A stretch of DNA of 64,000 bases from Mongoliitalea daihaiensis (GTDB lineage: Bacteria > Bacteroidota > Bacteroidia > Cytophagales > Cyclobacteriaceae), in contig NZ_CP063779.1 of NCBI RefSeq assembly GCF_021596945.1, positions 3,756,001 through 3,820,000 on the forward strand, read 5' to 3'. Below the pieces are notes generated by a model. It saw nothing but the letters and a program-made list of their open reading frames with translations. It was not told the origin of the DNA and searched no databases. Every line of letters begins with the position of its first letter. The stretch's first letter is position 1. The position numbers and the translations under genes are program-made. Positions 8,185-17,936 of this stretch are shown one piece after another.

Positions 8185-11100
8185 ATGAAGGTATTGGTTC
8201 AAGTTTTTTTATTCTTGATCGTGGTGTTGGAAATAGGCTCGATTTCAGAGGCGAAATCAGAGTCTATTAATTTTTCATTGATGGAAAGAGAAATGCCTAT
8301 TTTTGAACATAGCATAACGGGGCCGGATGAATTATGCTTATATTATGGAAGCATAATTGGGGAGTTTTTTGGTGGAGGCCGTCTGACAGATGTATTCCGA
8401 TGGAGAATTATCAACGAAAATGGTCAGGTAATTATCGATCGCGAAGGAGGATTCCAAACTTTCAGTCATACATTTTCAGAAGTTGGTGAATATGAAATAC
8501 AATTGAACGTACGAAGAGGGGTAGAAGAAGTGTTCTCAGGAACTAAAAAAATCACCATTAATCCAGGAGCGAATATAACCTTAAACAATGCATATCTGCT
8601 TTGCGATAACGGTAGCACAACCATGCAGCTACTAGATCCAAACACGCCTGGATTATCAAATTACCGAATTGAATGGACAAATAGCAACGGAACTGTTGTA
8701 AGTACAAGTAATACATTTACAACTGATCGACCGGATCGCTACACTGTGAGTTTTTTTACTTTCAATCAATCAGGTGCACAGGTATGCCCTTTTAGTGTTA
8801 GTACAACAGTGAGTAGGCCTAGAGACTACAGTATAAACATCTCTGCCAATGAAGTTTGTCAAGGAGGATCTACAATAACCCTTTCAGCAACCAATAATGC
8901 CTTTGGTAATTGGTTTTTTACAAAAGATGGGGGTACAGAAGAAACTCTTTTGGGCGAAGGTCGGAGATTAGACTTTACAGTAAATAGAGACTTGAATGGC
9001 CCGGGTGATTATGAATTTATATTTAGACCTGATAATAGCAATAATGAATTTTGCAAGCTGGAAGAAAAGATTGGTTTTAGAGTAAATTTCACTCCTAATG
9101 TAAGAATCTTTTTTCAACAAGAGGCAGAAAGCTGTGAAGCTAATGATGGGATATTAATTATAGAAGCTTTAGGGGATGTTGATAGAATTACTCTATTTAA
9201 AAATGGTCAAATGATAGACCGCTTTTTTGATCTTAAGGAAGGAGAAGTCATTGAATTAACTGGAATGGAAGCTGCCATCTATAGAGCTTCTGTGGCACTT
9301 GGTAATTGTTCTACAAGTAGAAGTGTATTGTTACCTATGAGTAATCCTCCTGATGAAATAAATTTCAATATTATAGAAATAACAGATGAATCATGCAATG
9401 AGACTGGAACAATAGATGGAAAAATAAAGATTCAACTAAGCCAGCCAAACTTTACAGGAAGTTATCGTTTATTACAAATCAATGGAACGGTATTCAGCTC
9501 AGGAGAAATCAACAATGCTAACGAGTTTGAGTTTTTTGCTCCAGCAGGCAGTTATTTCCTAGCGTTAAGCAATGATCAAAATTGTTCATATCCAAATGAC
9601 CAAAGAATTAATATTTCTTCAAAAGGAGAGGTTAATTTTTCTGTTCCCGATAGACTAAATATCTGTGAATACTTTGATTTCTCCCCAACCACCTCTATGG
9701 ATTTGGTATTTACTCTGATCTACCCTGATAACACCGAAATCATAAAATCAAGCCAAGAAACTTTTCGACTTGATCAAGCAGGAGAATATAGAATCATAGG
9801 TAGAGATGTAAATACTGAGGATGGTTTTTGCCCAAGAGAACTTAATTTCTTTGTAAATTTAACCAATCAAATCAATTATGAACCTGAATTAATTTCTGAA
9901 GACTGTTTCGGAAACAAGCAATACTTTGCTAATCTTTTTGGGGCAGATATCAGTCGCTACAACATCCGATGGATCAATGAAAATGGGGTTGTAGTAGGTA
10001 CTGAAGAATTCCTTTTCCCTACGTCAAGTGGAGAATTTAAATTAGAGGTGCAACCTCGAAATTCAGAAGCTTGTCCTACTCCACCAAAAAGTTTTTTTAT
10101 ACAACCTGCTGTCACAGAGGTAGCTGTTAACCTCTCAGCAGAACCACTTTGCCCAGGAGGAGAGTCAAGAATAGACTTGGTTACCGATTTTGATGAAGTT
10201 AAACAAATATTTTGGCTATTTATCGATGAAGATGGGGAATCAACCCCCTTAGATCAATTTGATGATCAACAATGGATTGTAATTTCTGAGGAAGGATCTT
10301 ACGAAGCAGTAGTTTATAATAGGCTTAACTGCGAAATCGGAAGAAACTTTATCCAAATCAATACAAGCACAGATTTAGCTATTTTTGATATTCCTGAATC
10401 AATCGTTGTATGTGAATTTTATGAACTTACCCCACAAACAGAACTGGATCTAACGTTTATTGTGCGTTTCCCGGACGGTAATGAATTAAATTATGCTAAA
10501 GGTGATCTCATCTTTTTTGACCAAGAAGGAGAACACTTGATCACTGCTAGCAGTGCCGATCCAACTATTTTTTTGTGTGAAATTTCAAAAGCAATTCAGG
10601 TTACTCAGAAAAATGCAATCCCCTTTAGTCCTGAGCTTGTTGACCAAAGTTGTGATGGAACACTTACATACAGTGCTGAATTATTTGGTACTTCGAGTTC
10701 TGAAACTGATTTCTTGTGGTACGGTCCTGATGGCTCACTACTAGGGGAAATGGAGTTTTTCCAACCTCAAGAAAATGGGATATATGAATTAGAGGTAAGG
10801 CCTCAAGGAAGTTTGGTTTGTCCGGAACCTAATCGTATAAGTTTTGAAGTAATCATGCCCGTTACGGAACTTGATGGAAGCCTAAGTGTTGCGTTTTATT
10901 GTCCAAACGCTCCGTTTACAACTGTGACTTTAGATGCAGATCTTGAACAAGTGACAAGGATACAATGGTATTTCACCAATTTACAAGGAGATAGAACTAC
11001 TTTAGATGATTTTTTTGGTCAATCGGAAATTATTGCCATCGAAGAGGGCTTCTATCGTGTAGAAACGTTTAATGCTCTTGATTGCCCATTAGGTGCTGAC

Positions 11101-11658
11101 GAGGTGCTAGTTCAGAGAAGTACAGATGATTTGAGACCTCAGATTAATGAAAACTATACCATTTGTGCCCAATTCGGCTTATTCGTCACCATTAATCCAG
11201 GTTCTTTTAGTGAGTACCAATGGTTTTTTAATGGTGAATTAGTTTCAGAAAGCAGCACATTTGAACCGAGGAGTGCTGGTTCTTATGATCTCATCGTAAC
11301 AAGCGTTGAAGGGTGTGACTTCTCTGCAAGCTTCGAAGTAGTAGAAGAATGTAAACTACAAATCAGGCACACGACAGGAATGCAGCCTAACAATGACAAA
11401 CTTCCCTTTGAAATTTATGCAAACTTTTTAATTGATGAAATTGAAGTTTGGATTTATAACCACTGGGGGCAATTAGTCTATCATTGTCTCAATCAAAACA
11501 ATGATGGAGAAACTCCTTCCTGTTCATGGATGGGGGTTTTAAATGGCGAAAAAATATTACAAGGAACTTATGCAGTAAAAATCAGGTATAAAAATAATTT
11601 TGAAAATATAGATAGAACGGAATTTGGATCACTGATAGTAATTGATGGAGGGACATAA
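8185..11658 (+). CDS. Large secreted repeat protein with CHU_C (type IX secretion) C-terminal domain
   Basis: 1157 residues from the ATG at 8185. That start gives a normal signal peptide (MKVLVQVFLFLIVVLEIG), whereas the frame upstream offers only a TTG. The body is a string of Ig/PKD-like beta-sandwich modules with recurring cysteines and W/Y core residues. Two copies of a unit exactly 249 codons long begin at 9643 and 10390, with a partial third near 11137. The last 95 residues match the gliding-motility-associated C-terminal domain (VWIYNHWGQLVY, then GTYAVKIRY), the type B sorting signal of the type IX secretion system. The protein should be exported and attached to the surface or released, perhaps as an adhesin. 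Its target is unknown. Confidence 0.85.
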   Translation: MKVLVQVFLFLIVVLEIGSISEAKSESINFSLMEREMPIFEHSITGPDELCLYYGSIIGEFFGGGRLTDVFRWRIINENGQVIIDREGGFQTFSHTFSEVGEYEIQLNVRRGVEEVFSGTKKITINPGANITLNNAYLLCDNGSTTMQLLDPNTPGLSNYRIEWTNSNGTVVSTSNTFTTDRPDRYTVSFFTFNQSGAQVCPFSVSTTVSRPRDYSINISANEVCQGGSTITLSATNNAFGNWFFTKDGGTEETLLGEGRRLDFTVNRDLNGPGDYEFIFRPDNSNNEFCKLEEKIGFRVNFTPNVRIFFQQEAESCEANDGILIIEALGDVDRITLFKNGQMIDRFFDLKEGEVIELTGMEAAIYRASVALGNCSTSRSVLLPMSNPPDEINFNIIEITDESCNETGTIDGKIKIQLSQPNFTGSYRLLQINGTVFSSGEINNANEFEFFAPAGSYFLALSNDQNCSYPNDQRINISSKGEVNFSVPDRLNICEYFDFSPTTSMDLVFTLIYPDNTEIIKSSQETFRLDQAGEYRIIGRDVNTEDGFCPRELNFFVNLTNQINYEPELISEDCFGNKQYFANLFGADISRYNIRWINENGVVVGTEEFLFPTSSGEFKLEVQPRNSEACPTPPKSFFIQPAVTEVAVNLSAEPLCPGGESRIDLVTDFDEVKQIFWLFIDEDGESTPLDQFDDQQWIVISEEGSYEAVVYNRLNCEIGRNFIQINTSTDLAIFDIPESIVVCEFYELTPQTELDLTFIVRFPDGNELNYAKGDLIFFDQEGEHLITASSADPTIFLCEISKAIQVTQKNAIPFSPELVDQSCDGTLTYSAELFGTSSSETDFLWYGPDGSLLGEMEFFQPQENGIYELEVRPQGSLVCPEPNRISFEVIMPVTELDGSLSVAFYCPNAPFTTVTLDADLEQVTRIQWYFTNLQGDRTTLDDFFGQSEIIAIEEGFYRVETFNALDCPLGADEVLVQRSTDDLRPQINENYTICAQFGLFVTINPGSFSEYQWFFNGELVSESSTFEPRSAGSYDLIVTSVEGCDFSASFEVVEECKLQIRHTTGMQPNNDKLPFEIYANFLIDEIEVWIYNHWGQLVYHCLNQNNDGETPSCSWMGVLNGEKILQGTYAVKIRYKNNFENIDRTEFGSLIVIDGGT
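9643..11136 (+). repeat. Two tandem 249-codon coding repeats in the secreted protein
   Basis: The segment starting VPDRLNICEYF at 9643 recurs as IPESIVVCEFY at 10390, exactly 747 bases later. Order is kept through PELI/PELV, ANLFG/AELFG, LEVQPRNS/LEVRPQGS and CP, up to the TEVAVNLSA/TELDGSLSV segments. Identity is moderate at protein level and low in DNA, so the duplication is old. Confidence 0.75.
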
Positions 11659-11824
11659 ATATAACTAAGGGAATTTTTGGCAGTTAAAGCTCATGGTATT
11701 CAGTGATTTGAATCAAATCTTTAGGCTGATATAAATGAATAGGGTCCAATTATTTACTTTAATCAACCCCAAAAATCTCTCCACACCAACCATCTTACTA
11801 TCCATAAATATTATCCAATATCCC

Positions 11825-13576
11825 CTATATCCTAGCCTGATACGTATATAGTTGGTAATACCTCCCCTGCTTAGCAATCAACTCATCATGTTTACCGGAC
11901 TCTACAATCTGACCCTGCTCGATGACCAAAATCTGATCAGCTTGACGGATGGTGCTTAGTCGGTGAGCAATGACAAAGGTGGTCCTGCCCTTCATTAATT
12001 CCTTCAATGACTCCTGTATTAAGCTCTCACTTTCAGTATCCAAATTGGATGTAGCCTCATCCAACACCAAAATCTTTGGATCTGCTAAAATGGCTCTTGC
12101 AATGGCAATCCGTTGTCGCTGACCACCGGATAACTTGACTCCTCGTTCCCCGATGACTGTTTCAAGCCCTAATTCGAATCGATCGGTAAATTCTTGCACA
12201 TGAGCTGCTCGAACAGCCTTCATTAAATCTTCATGAGAAGCATTTGGTCTTGGAAACAAGATGTTTTCCCGAATAGTCCCCTCAAACAAAAAGTCATCTT
12301 GCAATACCACCCCCAACTGCGAGCGGTAACTATTCAACAAAATTTCCTGAATATCCACACCATCTACCCAAATATACCCGGAATCAGGATTTAAGAAAGA
12401 TGCTGCCAAACCAGCAATGGTAGTCTTTCCTGAACCAGAAGTGCCAACCAAGGCTGTAACTGATCCGGCAGGCGCATGAAAACTTACACCTTTGATAACT
12501 TCTTTACCCTCCTCATAAGCATAGGAAACCTGCTCAAAACGAATATCCCCTCGGATAGACTCAAGACTCTTTGTTCGATTACCTGTAGTATGCTCGAGCG
12601 GCATATTCATGATTTCTTCTGTACGATCCAGCCCAGCAAATGCTTCCGTAAATTGACTACCAATGTTACTCATCTGTACAATTGGGGCAATCATAAAACC
12701 CAAATACAAGGTAAATGCAAGAAAATCCCCAAAGGTCATTTGCCCATCCATGATCATATAGCCACCAATACCCATGATTCCTGCTGATGCCAATCCAAGA
12801 AGAAAGGTTGCAGCAGAAGTCACAAAACTAGTAGCTGTCAAACTTGCCTTAACATTCAAAAACAAGCGCTCTACTCCATCCTCAAAAGATCTAATTTCCT
12901 GCTGCTCCGCATTAAATCCTTTAATCACTCGGATACCGCCTAGGGTTTCTGTCAGTCTACCCGTAACTTCTGCATTGATTTTACCACGTTCGCGAAAGAT
13001 CGGTCTAATTTTACTGAATGCTTTCAAAGAGATGAATCCAAAAATAATCACTGGAACCAATACATAGAGCGTCATCAAAGGGCTTATATAAATCAACAAA
13101 ACCAATGAAATGACTGCCGTCAAAATTCCGCCGATCATCTGTGCGAAGCCTGTCCCTACCAAATTCCGCACACCTTCTACATCGGTCATGATTCGGGAAA
13201 CCAACTCACCTGTTTTAGTATTGTCAAAAAAGCGAATCGGTAATTGAATAATATGTCTCTGAACTTTTGAACGAAGTTTGGCAATCAAATGCTGTGCTTC
13301 CACGGATAAAATCTGGGTTAACGCATAGGAAGTGACCGATTGAATAGTGATCGCTACCACCACTCCAATAACCAAATACTTTAATAAGTCTAAGTCATTG
13401 GAGGGAATAACATCATCAATCAAAAATTTACTCGCTCCTGGTAATACAAGCCCGGTTAACCTTGAAATGATGATTAAAAATAAACCTAGGAATAGCTGAC
13501 GGCGACGTGGCCAAATAATAGTTTTGAAAACACTGGCCATCGTGACCCTGCTCTCTTTTGTTTGGGATGTTTTCAT
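11825..13576 (-). CDS. ABC exporter half-transporter (MsbA/multidrug type)
   Basis: 583 residues from the ATG at 13576; a TTG at 13591 in frame would add five residues and is less likely. An N-terminal six-helix membrane domain (about 20-310) is followed by a nucleotide-binding domain with canonical motifs: Walker A GTSGSGKT, Q-loop VVLQDD, signature LSGGQ, Walker B ILVLDEAT, H-loop IAHR. It should work as a homodimer exporting lipid or hydrophobic compounds. The substrate cannot be told from sequence. It is divergent from the DinB-like gene across about 90 bases. It contrasts with the degenerate ABC protein at 48147. Confidence 0.93.
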   Translation of the reverse strand: MKTSQTKESRVTMASVFKTIIWPRRRQLFLGLFLIIISRLTGLVLPGASKFLIDDVIPSNDLDLLKYLVIGVVVAITIQSVTSYALTQILSVEAQHLIAKLRSKVQRHIIQLPIRFFDNTKTGELVSRIMTDVEGVRNLVGTGFAQMIGGILTAVISLVLLIYISPLMTLYVLVPVIIFGFISLKAFSKIRPIFRERGKINAEVTGRLTETLGGIRVIKGFNAEQQEIRSFEDGVERLFLNVKASLTATSFVTSAATFLLGLASAGIMGIGGYMIMDGQMTFGDFLAFTLYLGFMIAPIVQMSNIGSQFTEAFAGLDRTEEIMNMPLEHTTGNRTKSLESIRGDIRFEQVSYAYEEGKEVIKGVSFHAPAGSVTALVGTSGSGKTTIAGLAASFLNPDSGYIWVDGVDIQEILLNSYRSQLGVVLQDDFLFEGTIRENILFPRPNASHEDLMKAVRAAHVQEFTDRFELGLETVIGERGVKLSGGQRQRIAIARAILADPKILVLDEATSNLDTESESLIQESLKELMKGRTTFVIAHRLSTIRQADQILVIEQGQIVESGKHDELIAKQGRYYQLYTYQARI

Positions 13577-13666
13577 AAGAATTTTCAACAATTAGTAACA
13601 CTAATGGCTGTAACAATAGTTTCTTTTTCCTCACAAATAAATGGTTTGATTCCTATCTTTGGTTTT

Positions 13667-14197
13667 ATGAAACAATGGATCCAAGAAATCAATGGTATTT
13701 CCTCCGAGGTTGAACGCTTATTTGGCAAACTTTCCCAAGAAGACTTACATAAAAAGCCAAACCCTTCCACTTGGAGTATTGCGGAAAACTTACAGCATTT
13801 GATTACACTCAATTCCAGCTATTTTCCAATTTTCAGACAATTGAAAGATGGCACAATCAGGCGGCCGTTTGTTGGAAAATTTGAATTTTTCACTAAGCTT
13901 TTTGGCAATATGATTTACCAATCGGTTAGTGATGGAGGAAAGAAAAAAATTAAAACTTTTCCACGGTGGGAACCAAAAATTTTTGATCCACAAGCACCTA
14001 TCGTTGTAGACTTTCTAAAGCATCAAAAAGAGCTGAATGATCAAATTAAATCTTTGCAACTCTTCATAGAAAAAGAAGCGGTCATTTATTCTCCTGCCAA
14101 TAAATTGATTGTCTATACCCTACCCAAAGCGTTAGATATCATCGTTGCACATGAACATCGGCATTTAGATCAAGCTAAAAAACTACTCAACCCATAA
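13667..14197 (+). CDS. DinB-like four-helix protein
   Basis: 176 residues from the ATG at 13667. The open frame extends upstream to 13562, but that would overlap the start of the divergent ABC gene, and the family pattern begins at MKQWIQEINGISSEVERLFGKL. The segment PSTWSIAENLQHLITLN and the C-terminal HEHRHLDQAKKLL are typical of the DinB/YfiT superfamily, with three His positions expected to bind a metal. These proteins are often thiol-dependent metal enzymes, and their reaction is unknown for most members. It is 4 bases before the acyl-CoA dehydrogenase gene, so the two are co-transcribed. Confidence 0.8.
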   Translation: MKQWIQEINGISSEVERLFGKLSQEDLHKKPNPSTWSIAENLQHLITLNSSYFPIFRQLKDGTIRRPFVGKFEFFTKLFGNMIYQSVSDGGKKKIKTFPRWEPKIFDPQAPIVVDFLKHQKELNDQIKSLQLFIEKEAVIYSPANKLIVYTLPKALDIIVAHEHRHLDQAKKLLNP

Positions 14198-14201
14198 CCT
14201 T

Positions 14202-15977
14202 ATGTTTTATTCATCCAAGGATTTAAAATTTCAGCTTTTTGAACATATAAAGGTGAATGACTTATGTGAACTCCCCTATTTTGATGCACATTCACAGGAA
14301 ACGTTTGAAATGGTGCTAGATGCAGCAGATAAGATTGCAGTGCATCAATTAAGGCCTTTACTTACAGCAATGGACAGACAGGAGCCGCAATTGACAGCTG
14401 AAGGTATCAAGGTACATCCCGGCATGAAAAAAATCATCCAAACCTTTGGAGCAGATGGATGGATCAATGCTACTTTTTCTTTTGAAGAGGGAGGTCAGCA
14501 GCTTCCCAATACCATGCACATGGCAGCGGGATTTATCTTTCAGGCTGCTAATTATTCAAGTTCGGTTTATCCATTTTTAACAACAGGTGCAGCTAACTTG
14601 ATTCGAACTTTTGGTTCGCAGGAACTGATCGATAAGTTTACTCCAAACATGTATAGTGGTCAATGGCAGGGAACGATGGCTTTGACAGAACCAGATGCTG
14701 GAAGTTCCTTATCAGATTTAAGCACTACCGCATATCCCACTGATCATGAGGGTGTTTTCAAAATCAAAGGACAGAAGATTTACATTTCCTGTGGCGACCA
14801 TGACGCTTGTGAAAATATCATTCATCTGATGCTGGCGCGCATACAAGGTGCCCCCGCAGGAGTGAAAGGGATTTCACTTTTTGTAGTCCCTAAAATCAAC
14901 ATTGTTACAGGACTTCCCAATGATGTTCGTACTGAAGGAGTTTATCATAAAATGGGTTACAAGGGTGCTCCCATTGCCCACTTGATGATGGGCTCGGAGG
15001 ATCTATGCGAGGGCTACTTGGTTGGAGAAGCTCATAAAGGACTCAGCTACATGTTCCAGATGATGAATGAAGCAAGAGTTGGTGTTGGCATGAATGCGGC
15101 AGCCATTGCTACAGCTGCTTATTACAGTTCGCTCACTTATGCCAAGGAGCGTCCTCAAGGTAGAAAGGTTGGAGAAAAAGATCCCTACAATCCACAAGTT
15201 CCAATCATCGAGCATGCAGATGTCAAGCGAATGTTGCTCTTCCAAAAAGCCATTACCGAAGGCTCACTATCTTTACTCCTTTATTGTAGTAAACTTGGCG
15301 ATTTGGCACATGCAGGTACAGGGGAGACCAAAGCCAATGCTGCATTATTATTGGATTTGTTAACACCAATTGCCAAAAGCTATCCTTCTGAAATGGGCTG
15401 TTTGAGTACATCTGCCGCGGTGCAGGTTTTAGGAGGTGCAGGCTATACTACGGATTTTCCTGTGGAGCAATACTACAGAGAGGCAAGAATCCATCCCATT
15501 CATGAAGGGACCACAGGTATTCATGGTATGGATTTGTTAGGCAGAAAGCTTGTCATGCAAGATGGAAAGGCCGTTCAATTATTGATGGCTGAAATGCTTC
15601 AATCTATTGCCAAAGCAAAATCACTATCGGAAATAGAAGTCTTAGGAAATGCATTTGAAAAATACCTTCAAAAAGCCCAAGTAGTCACAGGACATGTACT
15701 ACAAAAAGCCAGTAAAAATCCGGAAGTATATCTTTCAGACGCCACCTTGTATTTGGAATTTTTAGGCATTCTCGTGATCGCATGGAGATGGCTAGAACAA
15801 GGTTTGGATGCCGTAAAACAACTCCAAAAAAGTTCAGAAGATTGGGACTTCTATCAAGGCAAACTTATGGCTATGGAATACTTCTTCGAGTATGAACTGG
15901 TCAAAACAAGTTCATTGGAGAAACGATTATTTTCGGAAAAAACAACCACAATCACGATGAAACCTAACTGGTTTTAA
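14202..15977 (+). CDS. Acyl-CoA dehydrogenase
   Basis: 591 residues, the long form with an extra N-terminal and C-terminal helical region. Family motifs are TEPDAGSSLSDL (about residues 165-176, FAD/substrate loop), QVLGGAGYTTDFPVEQYYREARI and IHEGTTGIHGMDLLGRKL, which include the flavin-contacting segment. It oxidises an acyl-CoA to the trans-2-enoyl-CoA, passing electrons to an electron-transfer flavoprotein; chain length cannot be inferred. It follows the DinB-like gene by 4 bases and ends 28 bases from the convergent kinase gene. Confidence 0.92.
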   Translation: MFYSSKDLKFQLFEHIKVNDLCELPYFDAHSQETFEMVLDAADKIAVHQLRPLLTAMDRQEPQLTAEGIKVHPGMKKIIQTFGADGWINATFSFEEGGQQLPNTMHMAAGFIFQAANYSSSVYPFLTTGAANLIRTFGSQELIDKFTPNMYSGQWQGTMALTEPDAGSSLSDLSTTAYPTDHEGVFKIKGQKIYISCGDHDACENIIHLMLARIQGAPAGVKGISLFVVPKINIVTGLPNDVRTEGVYHKMGYKGAPIAHLMMGSEDLCEGYLVGEAHKGLSYMFQMMNEARVGVGMNAAAIATAAYYSSLTYAKERPQGRKVGEKDPYNPQVPIIEHADVKRMLLFQKAITEGSLSLLLYCSKLGDLAHAGTGETKANAALLLDLLTPIAKSYPSEMGCLSTSAAVQVLGGAGYTTDFPVEQYYREARIHPIHEGTTGIHGMDLLGRKLVMQDGKAVQLLMAEMLQSIAKAKSLSEIEVLGNAFEKYLQKAQVVTGHVLQKASKNPEVYLSDATLYLEFLGILVIAWRWLEQGLDAVKQLQKSSEDWDFYQGKLMAMEYFFEYELVKTSSLEKRLFSEKTTTITMKPNWF

Positions 15978-16005
15978 CAAGATGATCTGTCGAAAAATGG
16001 GACGC

Positions 16006-17856
16006 TTATGAGGAAAATTCAATGGGTAGCGTAACAGTAATAGTAGTCCCTTTATTCTGCTCTGAAATTAGTTTAATACTCCCATTGAGTTTTTGAATAA
16101 TAGCCTGAACTATGGATAAACCTATTCCGCTGCCTTTTTTTTCTCCTACGTTACTTGCTCGAAAAAACTCCTTAAATATGAACTTTTGTTCAATTTCAGG
16201 AATTCCAATTCCAAAATCTTGAATCACTACTGTAATTGCATTTGCGTTTTTTTCAATAATACATTTAGGTGCTGCATTGCCAATAGAATACTTATAAGCG
16301 TTGCTTAAAATATTTGAAAAAAGATGGCCCAACAATACTTTGTCATGTGAAACTAAAATGGATGAGGATGGACATTCAAAAATTGTAATTCTCTGAGCTG
16401 GATCAGAATCCTTTAAATCATCAGAAATCGATTTAAAAAAAGATATCAAATCAAACTTTTTAGGATGAAGGGTATATTTATCCATGAATAATTGTTCGAA
16501 AATCATCAAATCCTCAACCAAATCATTTAATCGATTTTCTTGGCGTCTGATTTTATTGGTCTGATGTTCAATTTTTTGTTTAATTGATGGGTTATCTAAT
16601 TGTTCTTTATAAAAATTCAATAATTCTAGAGCGCTGGAAATAATTCCTAGGGGGTTTTTAAATTCATGTACAGCCATGGCAATGAATCTAGACTTTAATT
16701 GTTGTAACTCCTTTGATTTTCGAAAAAGCCTAAAGTAGAAGAATAAAAGAGCAAATAACAATAGTCCAACCAATATCAATAAAATCGAGCTAAATGTTAA
16801 CCAAAATATTCGATCCTCTTTCTTTTGATTTTCTGACCTGAGTTCTAATGCTTCTTTTTCAATTTTCCTCAATTCAAGGATATCCAGAACTAATTTCTGA
16901 GCATTCTGACTCTTTGTTTGATTAGATTGATTATACTTTTCCCGAAGCCTATGAAAGATTTTAATTGACTCTTCAAAATCTTTTGAACTCAAGGCCAACT
17001 GCCCTAATTCAAATAAATTTTCTTCTGTATTAATATTAATTTTATACTTTTCAGAATAACTCAATGAGCTTTCAAAGTGAATTTTTGCCAATGCTATTTG
17101 ATTTAATTCTTTGAAGTTTTTACCAATGAAGTAATGAGATTCGACAATGACTTCTTTATTGGACTTAGACTCTTGAAGTTGTTCATTGATCTCCAATGCC
17201 CTGAATAAGTAATCATTTGAGTCCATGTATTGGTTTTTTCTATTGTTTACTTTTCCTAAATACATGTACGATGAAGCTAATAGGGGTAAATTATTGACCT
17301 CAGCATTTATTGAAATGGATTCAAGCAAATATTTTTCTGCGTTGACCAAATCCTTATTTAAAAAGTGACTTTCAGCCAAATTGTAAGACGCTATGGCGTA
17401 TCTATCTTTTTGATCTGATTTTCTAAAATAGTCATATGCCAATGAATGATATTTTAAACTGGACTCATGTTCACCTAATCTGTAAAAAAATGTTCCTAGA
17501 CTGATGTAACAATCTGCAATACCTGCATCATCTCCAAGCTGTTCGAAAATTTCTAAAGCCTTGTTTACATAATCTAAAGAAAAAGATAAGTTATCACTGA
17601 AATAACTCAGAATAGCTAAGTTTCGATAGGCATAAGCCAATCCCCTTTTGTAATCATATTGAAATGACAACTCTAAGGCTTGTTGAGAAGCCTTGGAACT
17701 TGCATCAAAATCAATCCTAAAATTATCACGTGCATGGTTATTCAGTGAGTCGATTGTATCAAACTCAAGTAACCTTTTCACCGTTTGGGCAGCAAGCTCT
17801 TCATGAGTACAAAAACAAAAGATTATAAAAATTATTATTTTTATTCTCGCTTTCAT
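16006..17856 (-). CDS. TPR-repeat sensor histidine kinase
   Basis: 616 residues. A signal peptide (cut near LAAQ, residue 24) is followed by a periplasmic region of about six TPR repeats (50-310), a short coiled coil, one transmembrane helix (about 350-376) and the kinase core. The phospho-acceptor is His397 in AVHEFKNPLG. The ATPase motifs are NILSNAYKYS (N box), DFGIGIP (G1, from 547) and KGSGIGLS (G2). No receiver or DNA-binding domain is attached and no response regulator gene adjoins it, so it is an orphan here. TPR repeats in this position suggest sensing through a partner protein. The gene is monocistronic. Confidence 0.92.
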   Translation of the reverse strand: MKARIKIIIFIIFCFCTHEELAAQTVKRLLEFDTIDSLNNHARDNFRIDFDASSKASQQALELSFQYDYKRGLAYAYRNLAILSYFSDNLSFSLDYVNKALEIFEQLGDDAGIADCYISLGTFFYRLGEHESSLKYHSLAYDYFRKSDQKDRYAIASYNLAESHFLNKDLVNAEKYLLESISINAEVNNLPLLASSYMYLGKVNNRKNQYMDSNDYLFRALEINEQLQESKSNKEVIVESHYFIGKNFKELNQIALAKIHFESSLSYSEKYKININTEENLFELGQLALSSKDFEESIKIFHRLREKYNQSNQTKSQNAQKLVLDILELRKIEKEALELRSENQKKEDRIFWLTFSSILLILVGLLLFALLFFYFRLFRKSKELQQLKSRFIAMAVHEFKNPLGIISSALELLNFYKEQLDNPSIKQKIEHQTNKIRRQENRLNDLVEDLMIFEQLFMDKYTLHPKKFDLISFFKSISDDLKDSDPAQRITIFECPSSSILVSHDKVLLGHLFSNILSNAYKYSIGNAAPKCIIEKNANAITVVIQDFGIGIPEIEQKFIFKEFFRASNVGEKKGSGIGLSIVQAIIQKLNGSIKLISEQNKGTTITVTLPIEFSS

Positions 17857-17936
17857 TCTAATTTAATAAATAGGACTTTGAATATATCTTAAATTAGGCA
17901 AATAGAGTTCAAAAACAAATAAAAGCTCAAATTATG

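Noticed and set aside
7944-8270. Plus-strand frame of 108 codons before the T9SS protein
   Set aside because: It runs through the AT-rich spacer and into the real gene in another frame. The composition is that of translated AT-rich DNA.
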